From: a virus
Virus record (IMG/VR): IMGVR_UViG_3300009177_000016
Span: 1-43,321 of that record
DNA length: 43,321 bases
Direction: 5' to 3' (one strand)
The notes under the pieces were generated by a model. It made no database searches and was not told the origin of the DNA. It saw only the letters and a program-made list of their open reading frames with translations. Each line of letters starts with the position of its first letter. The first letter of the stretch is position 1. Positions 29,441 to 36,669 of the stretch are shown piece by piece. The position numbers and the translations under genes are program-made.

Positions 29441-30108
29441 AAGCCGGCCGGACCGCTTACGAGGCGTGGGACCAATGGCAGTCCGGCCGTGTCGGCACAC
29501 GTGTGCCTGACCTGAATCTGAATGGCGTCTCTTGCGGTTTCCTCTCCCGTGAGATCGATGCCTGCCGCGCCCGCATCTCGTCCCCGTGCGGGCGCGCCGC
29601 TCTTCCCCAGATCCGGCGTTCGGATACCCGCCGGACACCTTGCTGGCTCCCCCGCGCTCTCGGGCAAGCCGGCATTTTTATCTCTCTCCGTCGTCAGGTT
29701 GCCAAACATGCGACGGAGGACTTCGCCAAGTCGTTCGGTCTTTCGGCTCCTCACGGTGGTGGGCTTCGTCATGCCCTCAACATGAAGGAACCCAATGTCC
29801 GAATCTCCGCACCCGAATACGCAAAAGACCGGAGTACGTCGCGTGAACAGTCTAGCGTTGCCAGCCTCTCTCAATCAGTCGTTCATGGAAGCGCTGAGGA
29901 GATTTTCCGCGAAGTTCATCGCAGAGAAGGCAAACGCCAGCACGCGCACGGCGGAGGGCTGGAAGCAGGGCAGGAGCGCACCGCAAGGTCGGCACGTCAT
30001 CGCCATGATGAGCGACGACCAACTGTGCGCCGAGCTTCTCAAGATGGCCGGCAAGGGCGACGCGATACGCCTGCAGGAAACGATCAGCGCCTTGAAGAGC
30101 GCGCTTGA
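29437..30108 (+). CDS. Doubtful reading frame, 223 codons
   Basis: The ATG overlaps the previous stop (ATGA) and the first 30 codons (MKAGRTAYEAWDQWQSGRVG) look protein-like. The remainder is rich in Arg, Ser and Pro, and the last third lies out of frame under the clearly coding 29795-30127 gene. It may be a decayed or frame-broken gene. No better gene was found in 29441-29794 on either strand. Confidence 0.3.
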   Translation: MKAGRTAYEAWDQWQSGRVGTRVPDLNLNGVSCGFLSREIDACRARISSPCGRAALPQIRRSDTRRTPCWLPRALGQAGIFISLRRQVAKHATEDFAKSFGLSAPHGGGLRHALNMKEPNVRISAPEYAKDRSTSREQSSVASLSQSVVHGSAEEIFREVHRREGKRQHAHGGGLEAGQERTARSARHRHDERRPTVRRASQDGRQGRRDTPAGNDQRLEERA

Positions 30109-30127
30109 CGCGGTGGAGGGAAGATAA
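29795..30127 (+). CDS. Helix-turn-helix protein, 110 aa
   Basis: ATG 29795 follows AAGGAACCC. The protein has a helix-turn-helix-like stretch (FIAEKANASTRTAEGWKQGR) and a C-terminal helix (ISALKSALDAVEGR). The same arrangement is seen at the end of the next protein (VKHWRQGKSGPS, ITALRKALTMVDGR), so the two are related. It is likely a transcription regulator. The stop overlaps the next start (TAATG). Confidence 0.7.
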   Translation: MSESPHPNTQKTGVRRVNSLALPASLNQSFMEALRRFSAKFIAEKANASTRTAEGWKQGRSAPQGRHVIAMMSDDQLCAELLKMAGKGDAIRLQETISALKSALDAVEGR

Positions 30128-30651
30128 TGCCCACATATATCATCCGCGCTGGCCTCACGGGACCGGTGAAGATAGGCAGAGCAGATGACGTAGAGGCGCG
30201 CCGCCGCGATCTCCAGACCGCGCACCACGAGACGCTGCACGTTCTCCGCGTCCTCGACACACCATTCGACGCTGAGCCCATCCTACATGCCAAGTTTGCC
30301 GCCCTCCGCATTCGTGGCGAATGGTTCGAGTTCGATCAGGAGATGCTCTCGTTTGTGCCGGAAACCCCTGTCGATCTCGAAACGGTTGAACCGGTCGGAA
30401 CGACGTGGCCTGAACTTCTTGCGCCATGGTCTGACGTGGACATTGCAAGGCGTATCGGGTGCTCGCCGGCCATCGTGAAGCATTGGCGGCAAGGCAAGAG
30501 TGGCCCGTCCTTCCGGTTTGTCGTGGCGATGCTGCATGACAAGGATCTATGGCGTTTGCCGCTCATCGCCGGTGGTCGCTCCGACCTCACGGACCCGGAA
30601 GCAACGATAACAGCGCTCCGCAAGGCGCTGACCATGGTGGATGGAAGATGA
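30127..30651 (+). CDS. GIY-YIG-like domain fused to helix-turn-helix
   Basis: Residues 1-78 follow the T5orf172/Mug113 layout (TYIIRAGLTGPVKIGRADDV, LHAKF, GEWFEF). Residues about 95-174 repeat the helix-turn-helix protein encoded just upstream. The fusion suggests a sequence-guided nuclease or a regulator using the first domain for protein contact. The start overlaps the preceding stop and its own stop overlaps the next start. Confidence 0.75.
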   Translation: MPTYIIRAGLTGPVKIGRADDVEARRRDLQTAHHETLHVLRVLDTPFDAEPILHAKFAALRIRGEWFEFDQEMLSFVPETPVDLETVEPVGTTWPELLAPWSDVDIARRIGCSPAIVKHWRQGKSGPSFRFVVAMLHDKDLWRLPLIAGGRSDLTDPEATITALRKALTMVDGR

Positions 30652-31010
30652 CGCCGGCCGAGCGTTCCATCGCAATTGCCCTCGGGCGTTGTTCATTCCT
30701 GCCGGGATCTTGGGATAAGCGCTTTGCCCGTGATCTTGCCATCGTTGCTGAGCGGTCACCTGAGATTGCCTATACCGAGCGCCAGTCTGCGCATCTGCTA
30801 CGGCTTGCCCACAAATACCGCCGGCAGTTGCCTTCCACGATCATTGAGTACGCGTTGGATGAGATGGAGAGCGCCGCGATCCGTCGTGTCGAGAACGGAC
30901 ATGCCGCCCTGCCGGACTTCACGCCGGCGCGTCAGGCTAGACGAAAGGAAAAGGCGAAGCGCGGATCGGCAGGATTGCCGACGATGCCGCTTTTTGAGGT
31001 TCGCCCATGA
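30648..31010 (+). CDS. Conserved early protein, 120 aa
   Basis: The protein has the pattern LPGSWDKRFARDLAIVAE and RQSAHLLRLAHKYRRQLP, common to unnamed phage proteins near replication genes. It is basic and helical, and the tail is Lys/Arg-rich. It could bind DNA, but the function is not known. ATGA overlaps occur at both ends. Confidence 0.7.
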   Translation: MTPAERSIAIALGRCSFLPGSWDKRFARDLAIVAERSPEIAYTERQSAHLLRLAHKYRRQLPSTIIEYALDEMESAAIRRVENGHAALPDFTPARQARRKEKAKRGSAGLPTMPLFEVRP

Positions 31011-31201
31011 GCCCCGGCATCACCCTCTCTGTCCATTGGTGGCGCGGTTGGGGCCAGGACCAGCAACGCGACCTCTTCTGGTGGCGCTATCGGCTGGGCT
31101 TCCTGACGGTGGCCTTGGAACGCGCCGACACCCTGACCGCCTATCGCAAGCTCCGGGTGGCCATTGAGGCCCGCATCCGTCGAGACGAGGAGGGAAGATG
31201 A
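31007..31201 (+). CDS. Trp-rich 64-aa protein
   Basis: A short protein with six Trp in the first 26 residues (WWRGWGQDQQRDLFWWR) and an Arg-rich helical C-terminus. Overlaps with both neighbours indicate coupling. No family is recognised. Confidence 0.6.
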   Translation: MSPGITLSVHWWRGWGQDQQRDLFWWRYRLGFLTVALERADTLTAYRKLRVAIEARIRRDEEGR

Positions 31202-31311
31202 CCATCCCCATCCCTGCAGAGCGGGGTGATTTGAGTGATTTGGAGCGTAGCCGCAGGTGCCGGCTCCTCTCGCGTCTAAGTGCCAGCGCCGATTGCAACA
31301 GGAGACGATGA
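31198..31311 (+). CDS. Possible 37-aa protein
   Basis: Starts in an ATGA overlap and ends in a TGATG overlap with the next gene. The peptide (MTIPIPAERGDLSDLERSRR) is basic and contains the next Shine-Dalgarno site in its last codons. Its gene status rests only on coupling. Confidence 0.4.
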   Translation: MTIPIPAERGDLSDLERSRRCRLLSRLSASADCNRRR

Positions 31312-31601
31312 TGACAACGAACATTGTAATTACGACGGTCCGCGATGATGGCACCCCCTTTGGCGTCGAGTTGGCCGTAGGCGATGTTGCCCAGAAGCAC
31401 GTCCTTCGATCGTTCAACCCCAGCGGCGACACCAAGGTCGACGCGACCAAAGTTCTCTGCGCTGCGATCATTCAGCAGATGATCGACTTGCGCGATGCGC
31501 CGACCGCCACGGGCGCCCAGAAGCGCGCGGCATCGATCGCCATCACGCAGTGCGAGGCCCTGCAGATGCAGGCCGTCAAAGCCAACTTCGTACAGGCCTG
31601 A
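31311..31601 (+). CDS. Hypothetical 96-aa protein
   Basis: ATG 31311 is chosen over 31308 because of GGAG spacing. The product has an N-terminal beta part (IVITTVRDDGTPFGVELAVG) and a helical C-terminus. It resembles short phage early proteins; function unknown. Confidence 0.65.
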   Translation: MTTNIVITTVRDDGTPFGVELAVGDVAQKHVLRSFNPSGDTKVDATKVLCAAIIQQMIDLRDAPTATGAQKRAASIAITQCEALQMQAVKANFVQA

Positions 31602-31604
31602 TCC

Positions 31605-31727
31605 ATGAGCGAGCACGCGGCCGGCGCGGTAGGCCGTCATCGGCCGCGTAGCACGCACCTGATTATTCTGTGCCTCGCTAAGAAGCGAGGACCGCAGGTG
31701 CTCGATGCCTGGAGAAGACACCAATGA
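31605..31727 (+). CDS. Possible 40-aa basic protein
   Basis: The short frame starts four bases after a stop and overlaps the next start (ATGA). The product is Arg/His-rich with a hydrophobic middle (STHLIILCLAKK). Its status rests on spacing and coupling. Confidence 0.45.
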   Translation: MSEHAAGAVGRHRPRSTHLIILCLAKKRGPQVLDAWRRHQ

Positions 31728-32851
31728 CCATGCAGCTCGCGGATCGCAAGAAGCTGATCGGCTTCATTGCCGAGATCGAGGCTAGTCGAGACCGGGCCAA
31801 AGGCGAGACGCGCTACCAGTCCGAGACCTTCAAAAAGGCCAAGGAAGAAGGCTTCGACAACAAGGCCATGCGGAAGGTGCTCCAACGCCGCGCCATGTCG
31901 CAAGCGGACCGTGAGCAGATGGACGAAGCGGTAGACGCTTACGAACACGCTCTGGGCGCGCTGGCCCTTGCCAGGGAAGCGGTGGCGAACGGCATGTCAG
32001 CTCGGGTGGCGGCAGAGACGTATCACGTTCCACGGGGCGCTCTGGGCGTTTTAACGCGTGGCTCCGAAAACGCGATTTCCGAGCCAGTCCACGATGACAC
32101 CACCGCCGAGATCACCCCTCCCTCCAGTGGGGGAGAAGGCTGCGGGCCGGGCGCTACTCCGACTGAGGTGCCGAACTCACCGCCGCAGTCCGATGGTTGT
32201 AGCACAGAGGAGGATACGTGCCTATCGGGTCGCGACGCACCATCTGACGAACATTCAAAACCACGCTCCCTGGCATCTGACGCTTCCGACTGTACGCAGC
32301 CGGTAGAGCCCACAGGTAACGAGGGCTGGGCTGGGGAGCGTGGCCCTATGTCAGCAACGGGCAATCAAGCCCATGAAGGAGAAGGCGATGGATGCGAGAA
32401 TGATTCAGGGCGAGGCAAGGAGCCACGTGATCGGATCAGCAATTCCGGCCGAGAGGCCGACCGACATGGAAAACCTATCGAACATGACGGGAGAGAATCG
32501 CAGGCGTCTACGCGAGGCGCTTCACCTGATCGAAGCTCGCCTGGACAACTTCACGTCGGCGCCCTCGACCCTGTCATCCAAGGGGGAAACGGCGCCGGAG
32601 CCTCAGCCAGGGACGCTCGGCTCGCTACGTCACATGGCGACAAGCACGGGCGACGAACTGAATCGGCTGGAGGCGATCTGCTCGCGCCTGAGCGAGATTC
32701 TGTAGGCGCTAGCCGGGGTGTCGACGCTCCCTCGACACCCCCGCTCGGTGCGATAGTGGAGGGCGATAGCCCGCAGCGCGTAGCCAGCGCTGAAATCGAC
32801 ATCACCATCCCACCCCATCTCCTCCGCCGCCCAGAAGCGAGGAGGGCCTAA
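31724..32851 (+). CDS. GapR/DUF2312-like N-terminal domain with long variable tail
   Basis: Residues about 1-75 (LIGFIAEIEASRDRAKGE and FKKAKEEGFDNKAMRKVLQR) resemble the DUF2312/GapR fold, an alphaproteobacterial protein that binds overtwisted DNA and supports topoisomerase activity. A further helix-turn-helix-like MSARVAAETYHVPRGALGVL follows. The remaining 250 residues are low-complexity, rich in Gly, Ser, Asp and Pro. A smaller gene in another frame (32388-32705) with its own Shine-Dalgarno site lies inside this tail, and a 10-bp hairpin follows it, so the tail may not be translated as such. The stop overlaps the next start. Confidence 0.6.
   Translation: MTMQLADRKKLIGFIAEIEASRDRAKGETRYQSETFKKAKEEGFDNKAMRKVLQRRAMSQADREQMDEAVDAYEHALGALALAREAVANGMSARVAAETYHVPRGALGVLTRGSENAISEPVHDDTTAEITPPSSGGEGCGPGATPTEVPNSPPQSDGCSTEEDTCLSGRDAPSDEHSKPRSLASDASDCTQPVEPTGNEGWAGERGPMSATGNQAHEGEGDGCENDSGRGKEPRDRISNSGREADRHGKPIEHDGRESQASTRGASPDRSSPGQLHVGALDPVIQGGNGAGASARDARLATSHGDKHGRRTESAGGDLLAPERDSVGASRGVDAPSTPPLGAIVEGDSPQRVASAEIDITIPPHLLRRPEARRA
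32388..32705 (+). CDS. Nested 105-aa coiled-coil protein
   Basis: A GGAGAAGGCG site precedes ATG 32388 at good distance. The protein is convincing: two long helices (ENRRRLREALHLIEARLDNF and DELNRLEAICSRLSEIL) joined by a Ser/Pro linker. It overlaps the tail of the GapR-like gene in a different frame. Such small coiled-coil proteins are common in alphaproteobacterial phages; function unknown. Confidence 0.65.
   Translation: MDARMIQGEARSHVIGSAIPAERPTDMENLSNMTGENRRRLREALHLIEARLDNFTSAPSTLSSKGETAPEPQPGTLGSLRHMATSTGDELNRLEAICSRLSEIL
32715..32741. other. Ten-base-pair perfect hairpin
   Basis: GGGGTGTCGA (32715-32724) pairs perfectly with TCGACACCCC (32732-32741) across a seven-base loop, nine bases after the stop of the nested gene. 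There is no T-tract on either strand, so it is a poor intrinsic terminator; a processing site or protein-binding site is possible. Confidence 0.6.
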
Positions 32852-33246
32852 TGTGCTCAATCGACGATGCTGAGCGATTCGTGAAGTATACGACGAAACG
32901 ACGCAAAGCGATCAAACCCCATCGCTGTCACGAATGCCGCCGCGATATCCAGAAGGGCGAGCGCTACTATTTCGCGAAGGGCCTGATGCCGGGTTATGGC
33001 TGGAGTCAGGTCAAGATGTGCGCGCATTGCGAAGTGGGCGCGGATTGGCTCGTCGCGGAGTGCGGCGGCTATTGCTTCGAACAGGTCCGCGAAGAAATCC
33101 GTGAGCACGCCGATGATTATCGATCGGTAGGCCTTTGGCGCCTGACGGTGGGCATGAACCGCAAATGGCAACGATTTGGCAGCGCTGGCCTGATGCCTAT
33201 TCCCGAGATGCCGCCCGTAAGTGACGCGAGGAGGGCCGGGACGTGA
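32851..33246 (+). CDS. Zinc-binding early protein, 131 aa
   Basis: The protein has HRCHECRRDIQKGERYYFAK, KMCAHCEVGADWL and AECGGYCFEQVREEI, three Cys-rich elements that form a likely double zinc site, as in a conserved phage protein of unknown function. The start overlaps the preceding stop (TAATG), and the stop overlaps the GTG of the next gene. Its place before a nuclease gene suggests DNA processing. Confidence 0.7.
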   Translation: MCSIDDAERFVKYTTKRRKAIKPHRCHECRRDIQKGERYYFAKGLMPGYGWSQVKMCAHCEVGADWLVAECGGYCFEQVREEIREHADDYRSVGLWRLTVGMNRKWQRFGSAGLMPIPEMPPVSDARRAGT

Positions 33247-33584
33247 GCCGCAAGTACCGGAATAAACCGACAGTGGTCGACGGCATCGGCTTTGCTTCAC
33301 AGGCTGAGGCGAGGCGCTGGTGCGATCTGAAGCTGCTGGAGCGGGCTGGGCTGATCACGTCGATCGCGCGGCAGCAGACGCTGGAGTTGGCGCCGTCCGT
33401 CCGCATCCCCGGCGAGAAGCGCGCCCGGCCGCCCCTCCGCTACATCTGCGACTTCGCCTACATGGATCTTCGCACGAAGACCTGGGTCTGGGAGGACGTG
33501 AAGGGCTTCGTTACGCCGCTCTTCAGGGCCAAACAGCACCTGGCGAAGTCCGTCCACGGCATCGACGTGCGGGTGGTTCGATGA
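33243..33584 (+). CDS. DUF1064-type nuclease-like protein
   Basis: The start is GTG 33243. The 113-residue protein has SRKYRNKPTVVDGIGFASQA at the start, LRYICDFAYMD in the middle and VWEDVKGFVTP near the end, the landmarks of DUF1064, a family related to PD-(D/E)XK/VRR-NUC nucleases. Asp, Glu-Asp and Lys are the likely active-site residues. It probably acts on recombination or replication intermediates; the gene is directly upstream of the replication genes. Confidence 0.85.
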   Translation: MSRKYRNKPTVVDGIGFASQAEARRWCDLKLLERAGLITSIARQQTLELAPSVRIPGEKRARPPLRYICDFAYMDLRTKTWVWEDVKGFVTPLFRAKQHLAKSVHGIDVRVVR

Positions 33585-34345
33585 GTGGGCGTTGGTGGAG
33601 AGCCTACAGCCGGGCTCGGCACGATCCGAAGTTGCTCAAGCTTTCGGATAAGAACTTTCGCTGGTGGTTCAACTTCATCTGCGTCGCAGCCGATCATGAC
33701 GGCATATTACCGAGCCATGCCGATCTGGTGGCAGAGTTTCGTACCTCTGACGCGACGATCACCAATGCGATTGACGCGCTCGTTTCCGCCAAGTTGCTCG
33801 TACACGATGAAACTGGTGTTCATCCGCACAACTGGAACGGTCTTCAATACAAGAACGACGTTTCAACGGAACGGGTGAAACGGTTTCGGGAACGTCGTGA
33901 AACGGTTTCAGAAACGTCCTCAGAGTCAGAAGCAGATACAGAAGCAGATACAGAACAGAAAGTAGAGAAGGGGAAGAGCGGCGCTGTCGCGCCTTCGCCA
34001 CCTGTCGCCGACGCGGTCACGCTGTTCAACCAGGCAGCCGCAGACCACGACTGGCCACAGGTCCAGAGCATGAATGCCAGCAGGACAAGAGCGCTGACAG
34101 GCTGCCTGAAATCGGTTGGCGGCATTGAAGGCTGGCGGGCGCTTCTCGCCAAGGTCATGGCCAGCGATTTCCTGATGGGACGGACGGCTCTGGCAGACGA
34201 TCACGCCAACTGGCGGTTCACGTTCGATTTCCTGCTGATGCCAAAGCGTTACACGAAAATCATGGAAGGCGGCTATGACAACCGAAACGGCACTCACCAA
34301 CCGGAGCGTGGGATTAGCGCGGTCCTTGCCGCACTGGCTGATTGA
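33581..34345 (+). CDS. Phage replication initiator-like protein
   Basis: The 254-residue protein starts with a winged-helix region (KLSDKNFRWWFNFICVAADH and DATITNAIDALVSAKLL) like phage O or DnaD-type replication proteins, followed by a Ser/Glu-rich linker (about 105-135) and a C-terminal helical domain. It would bind the phage origin and recruit the replicative helicase. It is followed by a probable helicase loader. Confidence 0.7.
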   Translation: MSGRWWRAYSRARHDPKLLKLSDKNFRWWFNFICVAADHDGILPSHADLVAEFRTSDATITNAIDALVSAKLLVHDETGVHPHNWNGLQYKNDVSTERVKRFRERRETVSETSSESEADTEADTEQKVEKGKSGAVAPSPPVADAVTLFNQAAADHDWPQVQSMNASRTRALTGCLKSVGGIEGWRALLAKVMASDFLMGRTALADDHANWRFTFDFLLMPKRYTKIMEGGYDNRNGTHQPERGISAVLAALAD

Positions 34346-35087
34346 GGTGCTCGACGACGCGCACCCCGACGTGCCGTGGAAGCCGCCGGCCAAGCTTCCA
34401 ACTCCCGGCGACATCCGCGATGCAATCCAGCGCTGCGACCTGACGCTTGAGGGCAAGGTATCGAGTGCAGTGGCTCGCATGTGCTTCGCCAAGCTCGTGA
34501 TGGCATTCGAGTCCGGCTCCAAACTCACGGGCGACGAGACCAAGCTTCGCATGGCCGTCTGGGTCGAGGCATGCGGTGACCTGAACGACGCGCTGTGGCT
34601 GGATGCGACGACCGAGGCAATCCAGACCATGAAGTGGATGCCGAAGCCTGCCGAGTTCCGCGCCCTAGTTGCCCCGCAGATCGACCTCGCGCGCAAGCGG
34701 CGCCGGCGGCTGGAGGCTATGGCCGATGCCGCCCGGCGGCCTGCACAGGCCACCGCCTTCGTTCGTGAACCCTACGAGGTCCGGATCCGCGGTATGCGCG
34801 ATAGCTTCCGCAAGGTCGGGGACCTGTACAAGGCGGCGTCGTACGAACGTCAGCTCGCTGGTATCGAGAAGCGCAAGCCTGAGGCTTGGGCGACCGCAGA
34901 AATCGTCCAGAATCCCCCCTCAGTTGCCGACAAGGGGCCGGCGTACGTGCCGCCTCCCGAGAGCCTGGAGGCCAAGATGGGCCTGTTGAAGGCACGCATC
35001 GTGTTCTTCCGCGACATGGGCATGGTCGACTACGTGGCTCAGATGGAACGCGAACTCGCCCAGCTCGAGCAGGGAGAAGCAGCATGA
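34275..35087 (+). CDS. Probable helicase loader / replication P-like protein
   Basis: It overlaps the initiator gene by 71 bases and has GGAAGGCGG before ATG 34275. The 270-residue protein is helical; no Walker A motif is visible, so it is not a DnaC-type ATPase. It contains WMPKPAEFRALVAP, as in phage P-like loaders and DnaB-contact proteins. The C-terminal part is a charged coiled-coil-like helix. The role is inferred mainly from order. Confidence 0.5.
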   Translation: MTTETALTNRSVGLARSLPHWLIEVLDDAHPDVPWKPPAKLPTPGDIRDAIQRCDLTLEGKVSSAVARMCFAKLVMAFESGSKLTGDETKLRMAVWVEACGDLNDALWLDATTEAIQTMKWMPKPAEFRALVAPQIDLARKRRRRLEAMADAARRPAQATAFVREPYEVRIRGMRDSFRKVGDLYKAASYERQLAGIEKRKPEAWATAEIVQNPPSVADKGPAYVPPPESLEAKMGLLKARIVFFRDMGMVDYVAQMERELAQLEQGEAA

Positions 35088-35335
35088 GCGTATTCGACAA
35101 AATTGAGGCGGACTTCGCGATCATCAACGCAGCGTTGTCGGACCATTCTTTGTTGTGGTTGCCGGCCATCGCCGTGTGGGCTTTTGTGTTCGAGAGATTC
35201 GGGCCGCTGCTCGTCTACCTGATAGCGACCGCCATCAACGCCGCGGTCTTCCTGATCGGGGGCGCTTTCATGATGATCGTCAACTTCAAGGCCAGCCGCA
35301 GCCGGCGGGAGATGGCTCGGAGAGGCTGGGAATGA
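35084..35335 (+). CDS. Small membrane protein, 83 aa
   Basis: It has two hydrophobic segments (LLWLPAIAVWAFVFERFG and LIATAINAAVFLIGGAFMMI), an acidic N-terminus and a basic C-terminus. ATG 35084 overlaps the upstream stop and its stop overlaps a short frame. Function unknown. Confidence 0.6.
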   Translation: MSVFDKIEADFAIINAALSDHSLLWLPAIAVWAFVFERFGPLLVYLIATAINAAVFLIGGAFMMIVNFKASRSRREMARRGWE

Positions 35336-35421
35336 CCGAGGAAGGATTGAGTGAGGTGGGGATGTGGCGCCGCTGCGCGCCGCACCGCGGGTGCAAGACG
35401 GGGAGAGGAATCGACCAATGA
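35332..35421 (+). CDS. Possible 29-aa protein
   Basis: The 29-residue product (MTEEGLSEVGMWRRCAPHRG) is coupled at both ends by ATGA overlaps. It is too short for recognition. It may only connect translation between neighbours. Confidence 0.35.
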   Translation: MTEEGLSEVGMWRRCAPHRGCKTGRGIDQ

Positions 35422-36026
35422 GCGAGAAGAAGAGAGGGCCAGTCGAGATCCTTTGCAAGGAAATTGGGGTCCGGTTTACGCCAGACCTTGAGAAACCAAA
35501 GGTCCTGATAGCCTTCGTCCGCGTCCTCTGTGGGCGACTGGAGTATATGTTTGAGATCAATTCTTTTATCGAAAAGCGCCGACATGCGCCGGTCGACATG
35601 ACCGATGCGCGTCGCTCTATAGATAAACTCAAGCAAGTTCTTGCGGCTGACGATCCCGCAACACTGGTTGCTGGCGCTGGTGCAGTACATGATCTGATCC
35701 ACGCGTTCCAATGGCAGGGGAATTGGGCGTCCCACGTATTCGATATCGTGGGTTCTCTCGCGTCGGCCCTCCGTTTCGGGCTTGATGAGCGAGATGAATT
35801 TGGTTCCCGCCATGCCGCTGAAGCGGCGAACCACCTGTGGCGACATGAATACGGGGTATCGAAGTTCGATGAATTTACGGGCGATTGGCAGAAATCATGG
35901 GCTTGTGCGCAATTCGATGAAGGAATGAAGCGCTTGGCGTTTGGGACGTCCAAACAGGTCGCAGAGGTTGAAGTCGAGGAACAGGTGCGGCCCGAAGGGA
36001 CGCCAGCGACAAATCCCCTCCTCTAA
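35418..36026 (+). CDS. Hypothetical 202-aa protein
   Basis: It is soluble and mixed helical, with DLIHAFQWQGNWASHVFDIV in the middle and an acidic C-terminal tail. No family is recognised. The gene has slightly lower GC and different word use from its neighbours, which may mark a recent arrival. It lies between replication genes and the late leader. Confidence 0.65.
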   Translation: MSEKKRGPVEILCKEIGVRFTPDLEKPKVLIAFVRVLCGRLEYMFEINSFIEKRRHAPVDMTDARRSIDKLKQVLAADDPATLVAGAGAVHDLIHAFQWQGNWASHVFDIVGSLASALRFGLDERDEFGSRHAAEAANHLWRHEYGVSKFDEFTGDWQKSWACAQFDEGMKRLAFGTSKQVAEVEVEEQVRPEGTPATNPLL

Positions 36027-36042
36027 GGAAAGGAAGGCAGCC

Positions 36043-36273
36043 ATGAGCAACGGCCGCCAATGGACCCCAGCCGACACCCTCACCCTAAAGAGGATGGCAG
36101 GGCAGGAGTCTGACGCTGAGATCGGTCGCCGCACGGGCCACTGCGAGCGAACCATTCGCGACCGCCGCAATCTTCTCGGGCTGCCCGCCTATGCCCCGAG
36201 ACCGAAATGGACACGGCGGGATTATCTGCTGGCCGGCGCGGCTGGGCTGATGGAGAATGAGGCATGGGCTTGA
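36043..36273 (+). CDS. GcrA/SANT-like helix-turn-helix protein
   Basis: The 76-residue protein has WTPADTLTLKRMAGQESDAE then IGRRTGHCERTIRDRRNLLG, a helix-turn-helix like those of GcrA and related alphaproteobacterial regulators. A strong AAGGAAAGGAAGG site precedes the start. It stands two genes before the late genes and may regulate late or host transcription, by analogy. Confidence 0.6.
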   Translation: MSNGRQWTPADTLTLKRMAGQESDAEIGRRTGHCERTIRDRRNLLGLPAYAPRPKWTRRDYLLAGAAGLMENEAWA

Positions 36274-36593
36274 TGGCGTTTCTATATCCTGGGGCAGAGC
36301 GACGTAGGGCGATAGCGCTTCTCGACGCGATGCGGGCGGAAATGGACCTCATCCATGAGGCAGAAAAGCCAATTATGGCTCTCGCGCGTGAAGTTGCTGA
36401 CCTGGCCAAGCCGGAAGAGATGAAGGGTAAACGACTGACGAAGGTCTTTGTCCCTCGCGCTCGGCTGGACGAACTCGACCGTGCGCACGAACAGGTCAGC
36501 GCCCTCCGGAAACAGCCTTTGCTTGGCCCATCTGTCGGGGGCCGGCTATTCGGCATGGAGATTGTTGAAGGGCCAGAACTTCGCGTCGAATAG
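36264..36593 (+). CDS. Hypothetical 109-aa protein
   Basis: It overlaps the upstream gene by 10 bases. The protein is helical and charged (ALLDAMRAEMDLIHEAEKPI; ARLDELDRAHEQVSALRKQP) and would form a coiled coil. It is the last gene before the late leader. No family is recognised. Confidence 0.65.
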   Translation: MGLMAFLYPGAERRRAIALLDAMRAEMDLIHEAEKPIMALAREVADLAKPEEMKGKRLTKVFVPRARLDELDRAHEQVSALRKQPLLGPSVGGRLFGMEIVEGPELRVE

Positions 36594-36603
36594 GCGAAAA
36601 CCC

Positions 36604-36634
36604 TTGACTTTCTAATTCCCTCTTACCCGCTATA
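36604..36634 (+). promoter_or_regulatory. Possible late promoter
   Basis: TTGACT (36604-36609), a 19-base spacer and GCTATA (36629-36634) precede the terminase genes. The spacing is longer than normal. The TATAGGGAG at its end resembles T7-type promoters but no phage RNA polymerase gene is present. Confidence 0.4.
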
Positions 36635-36635
36635 G

Positions 36636-36661
36636 GGAGCCGTAGCTCACAACGGTAGAGC
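36636..36661 (+). other. tRNA 5'-half-like sequence in the late leader
   Basis: GGAGCCG-TA-GCTC-ACAACGGTA-GAGC has the acceptor 5' strand, TA(8-9), D-stem and a complete D-loop with G18-G19 of a normal tRNA. No matching anticodon arm or T-arm follows; only TGGCTC (36699-36704) could pair six bases with the acceptor. It overlaps the open frame of the small terminase gene. It may be a decayed tRNA or a tRNA-like leader element. Confidence 0.4.
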
Positions 36662-36669
36662 ATCGGCCG

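Noticed and set aside
29600-29660. Antisense PAGIRTPDL translation that often marks a tRNA T-arm
   Set aside because: The plus-strand sequence does not form a proper T-arm (the stem does not pair around a seven-base loop) and no other tRNA arms are found.
36629-36640. CTATAGGGAG resembling the end of a T7-type promoter
   Set aside because: The upstream part does not match, there is only one copy, and no single-subunit RNA polymerase gene is present.
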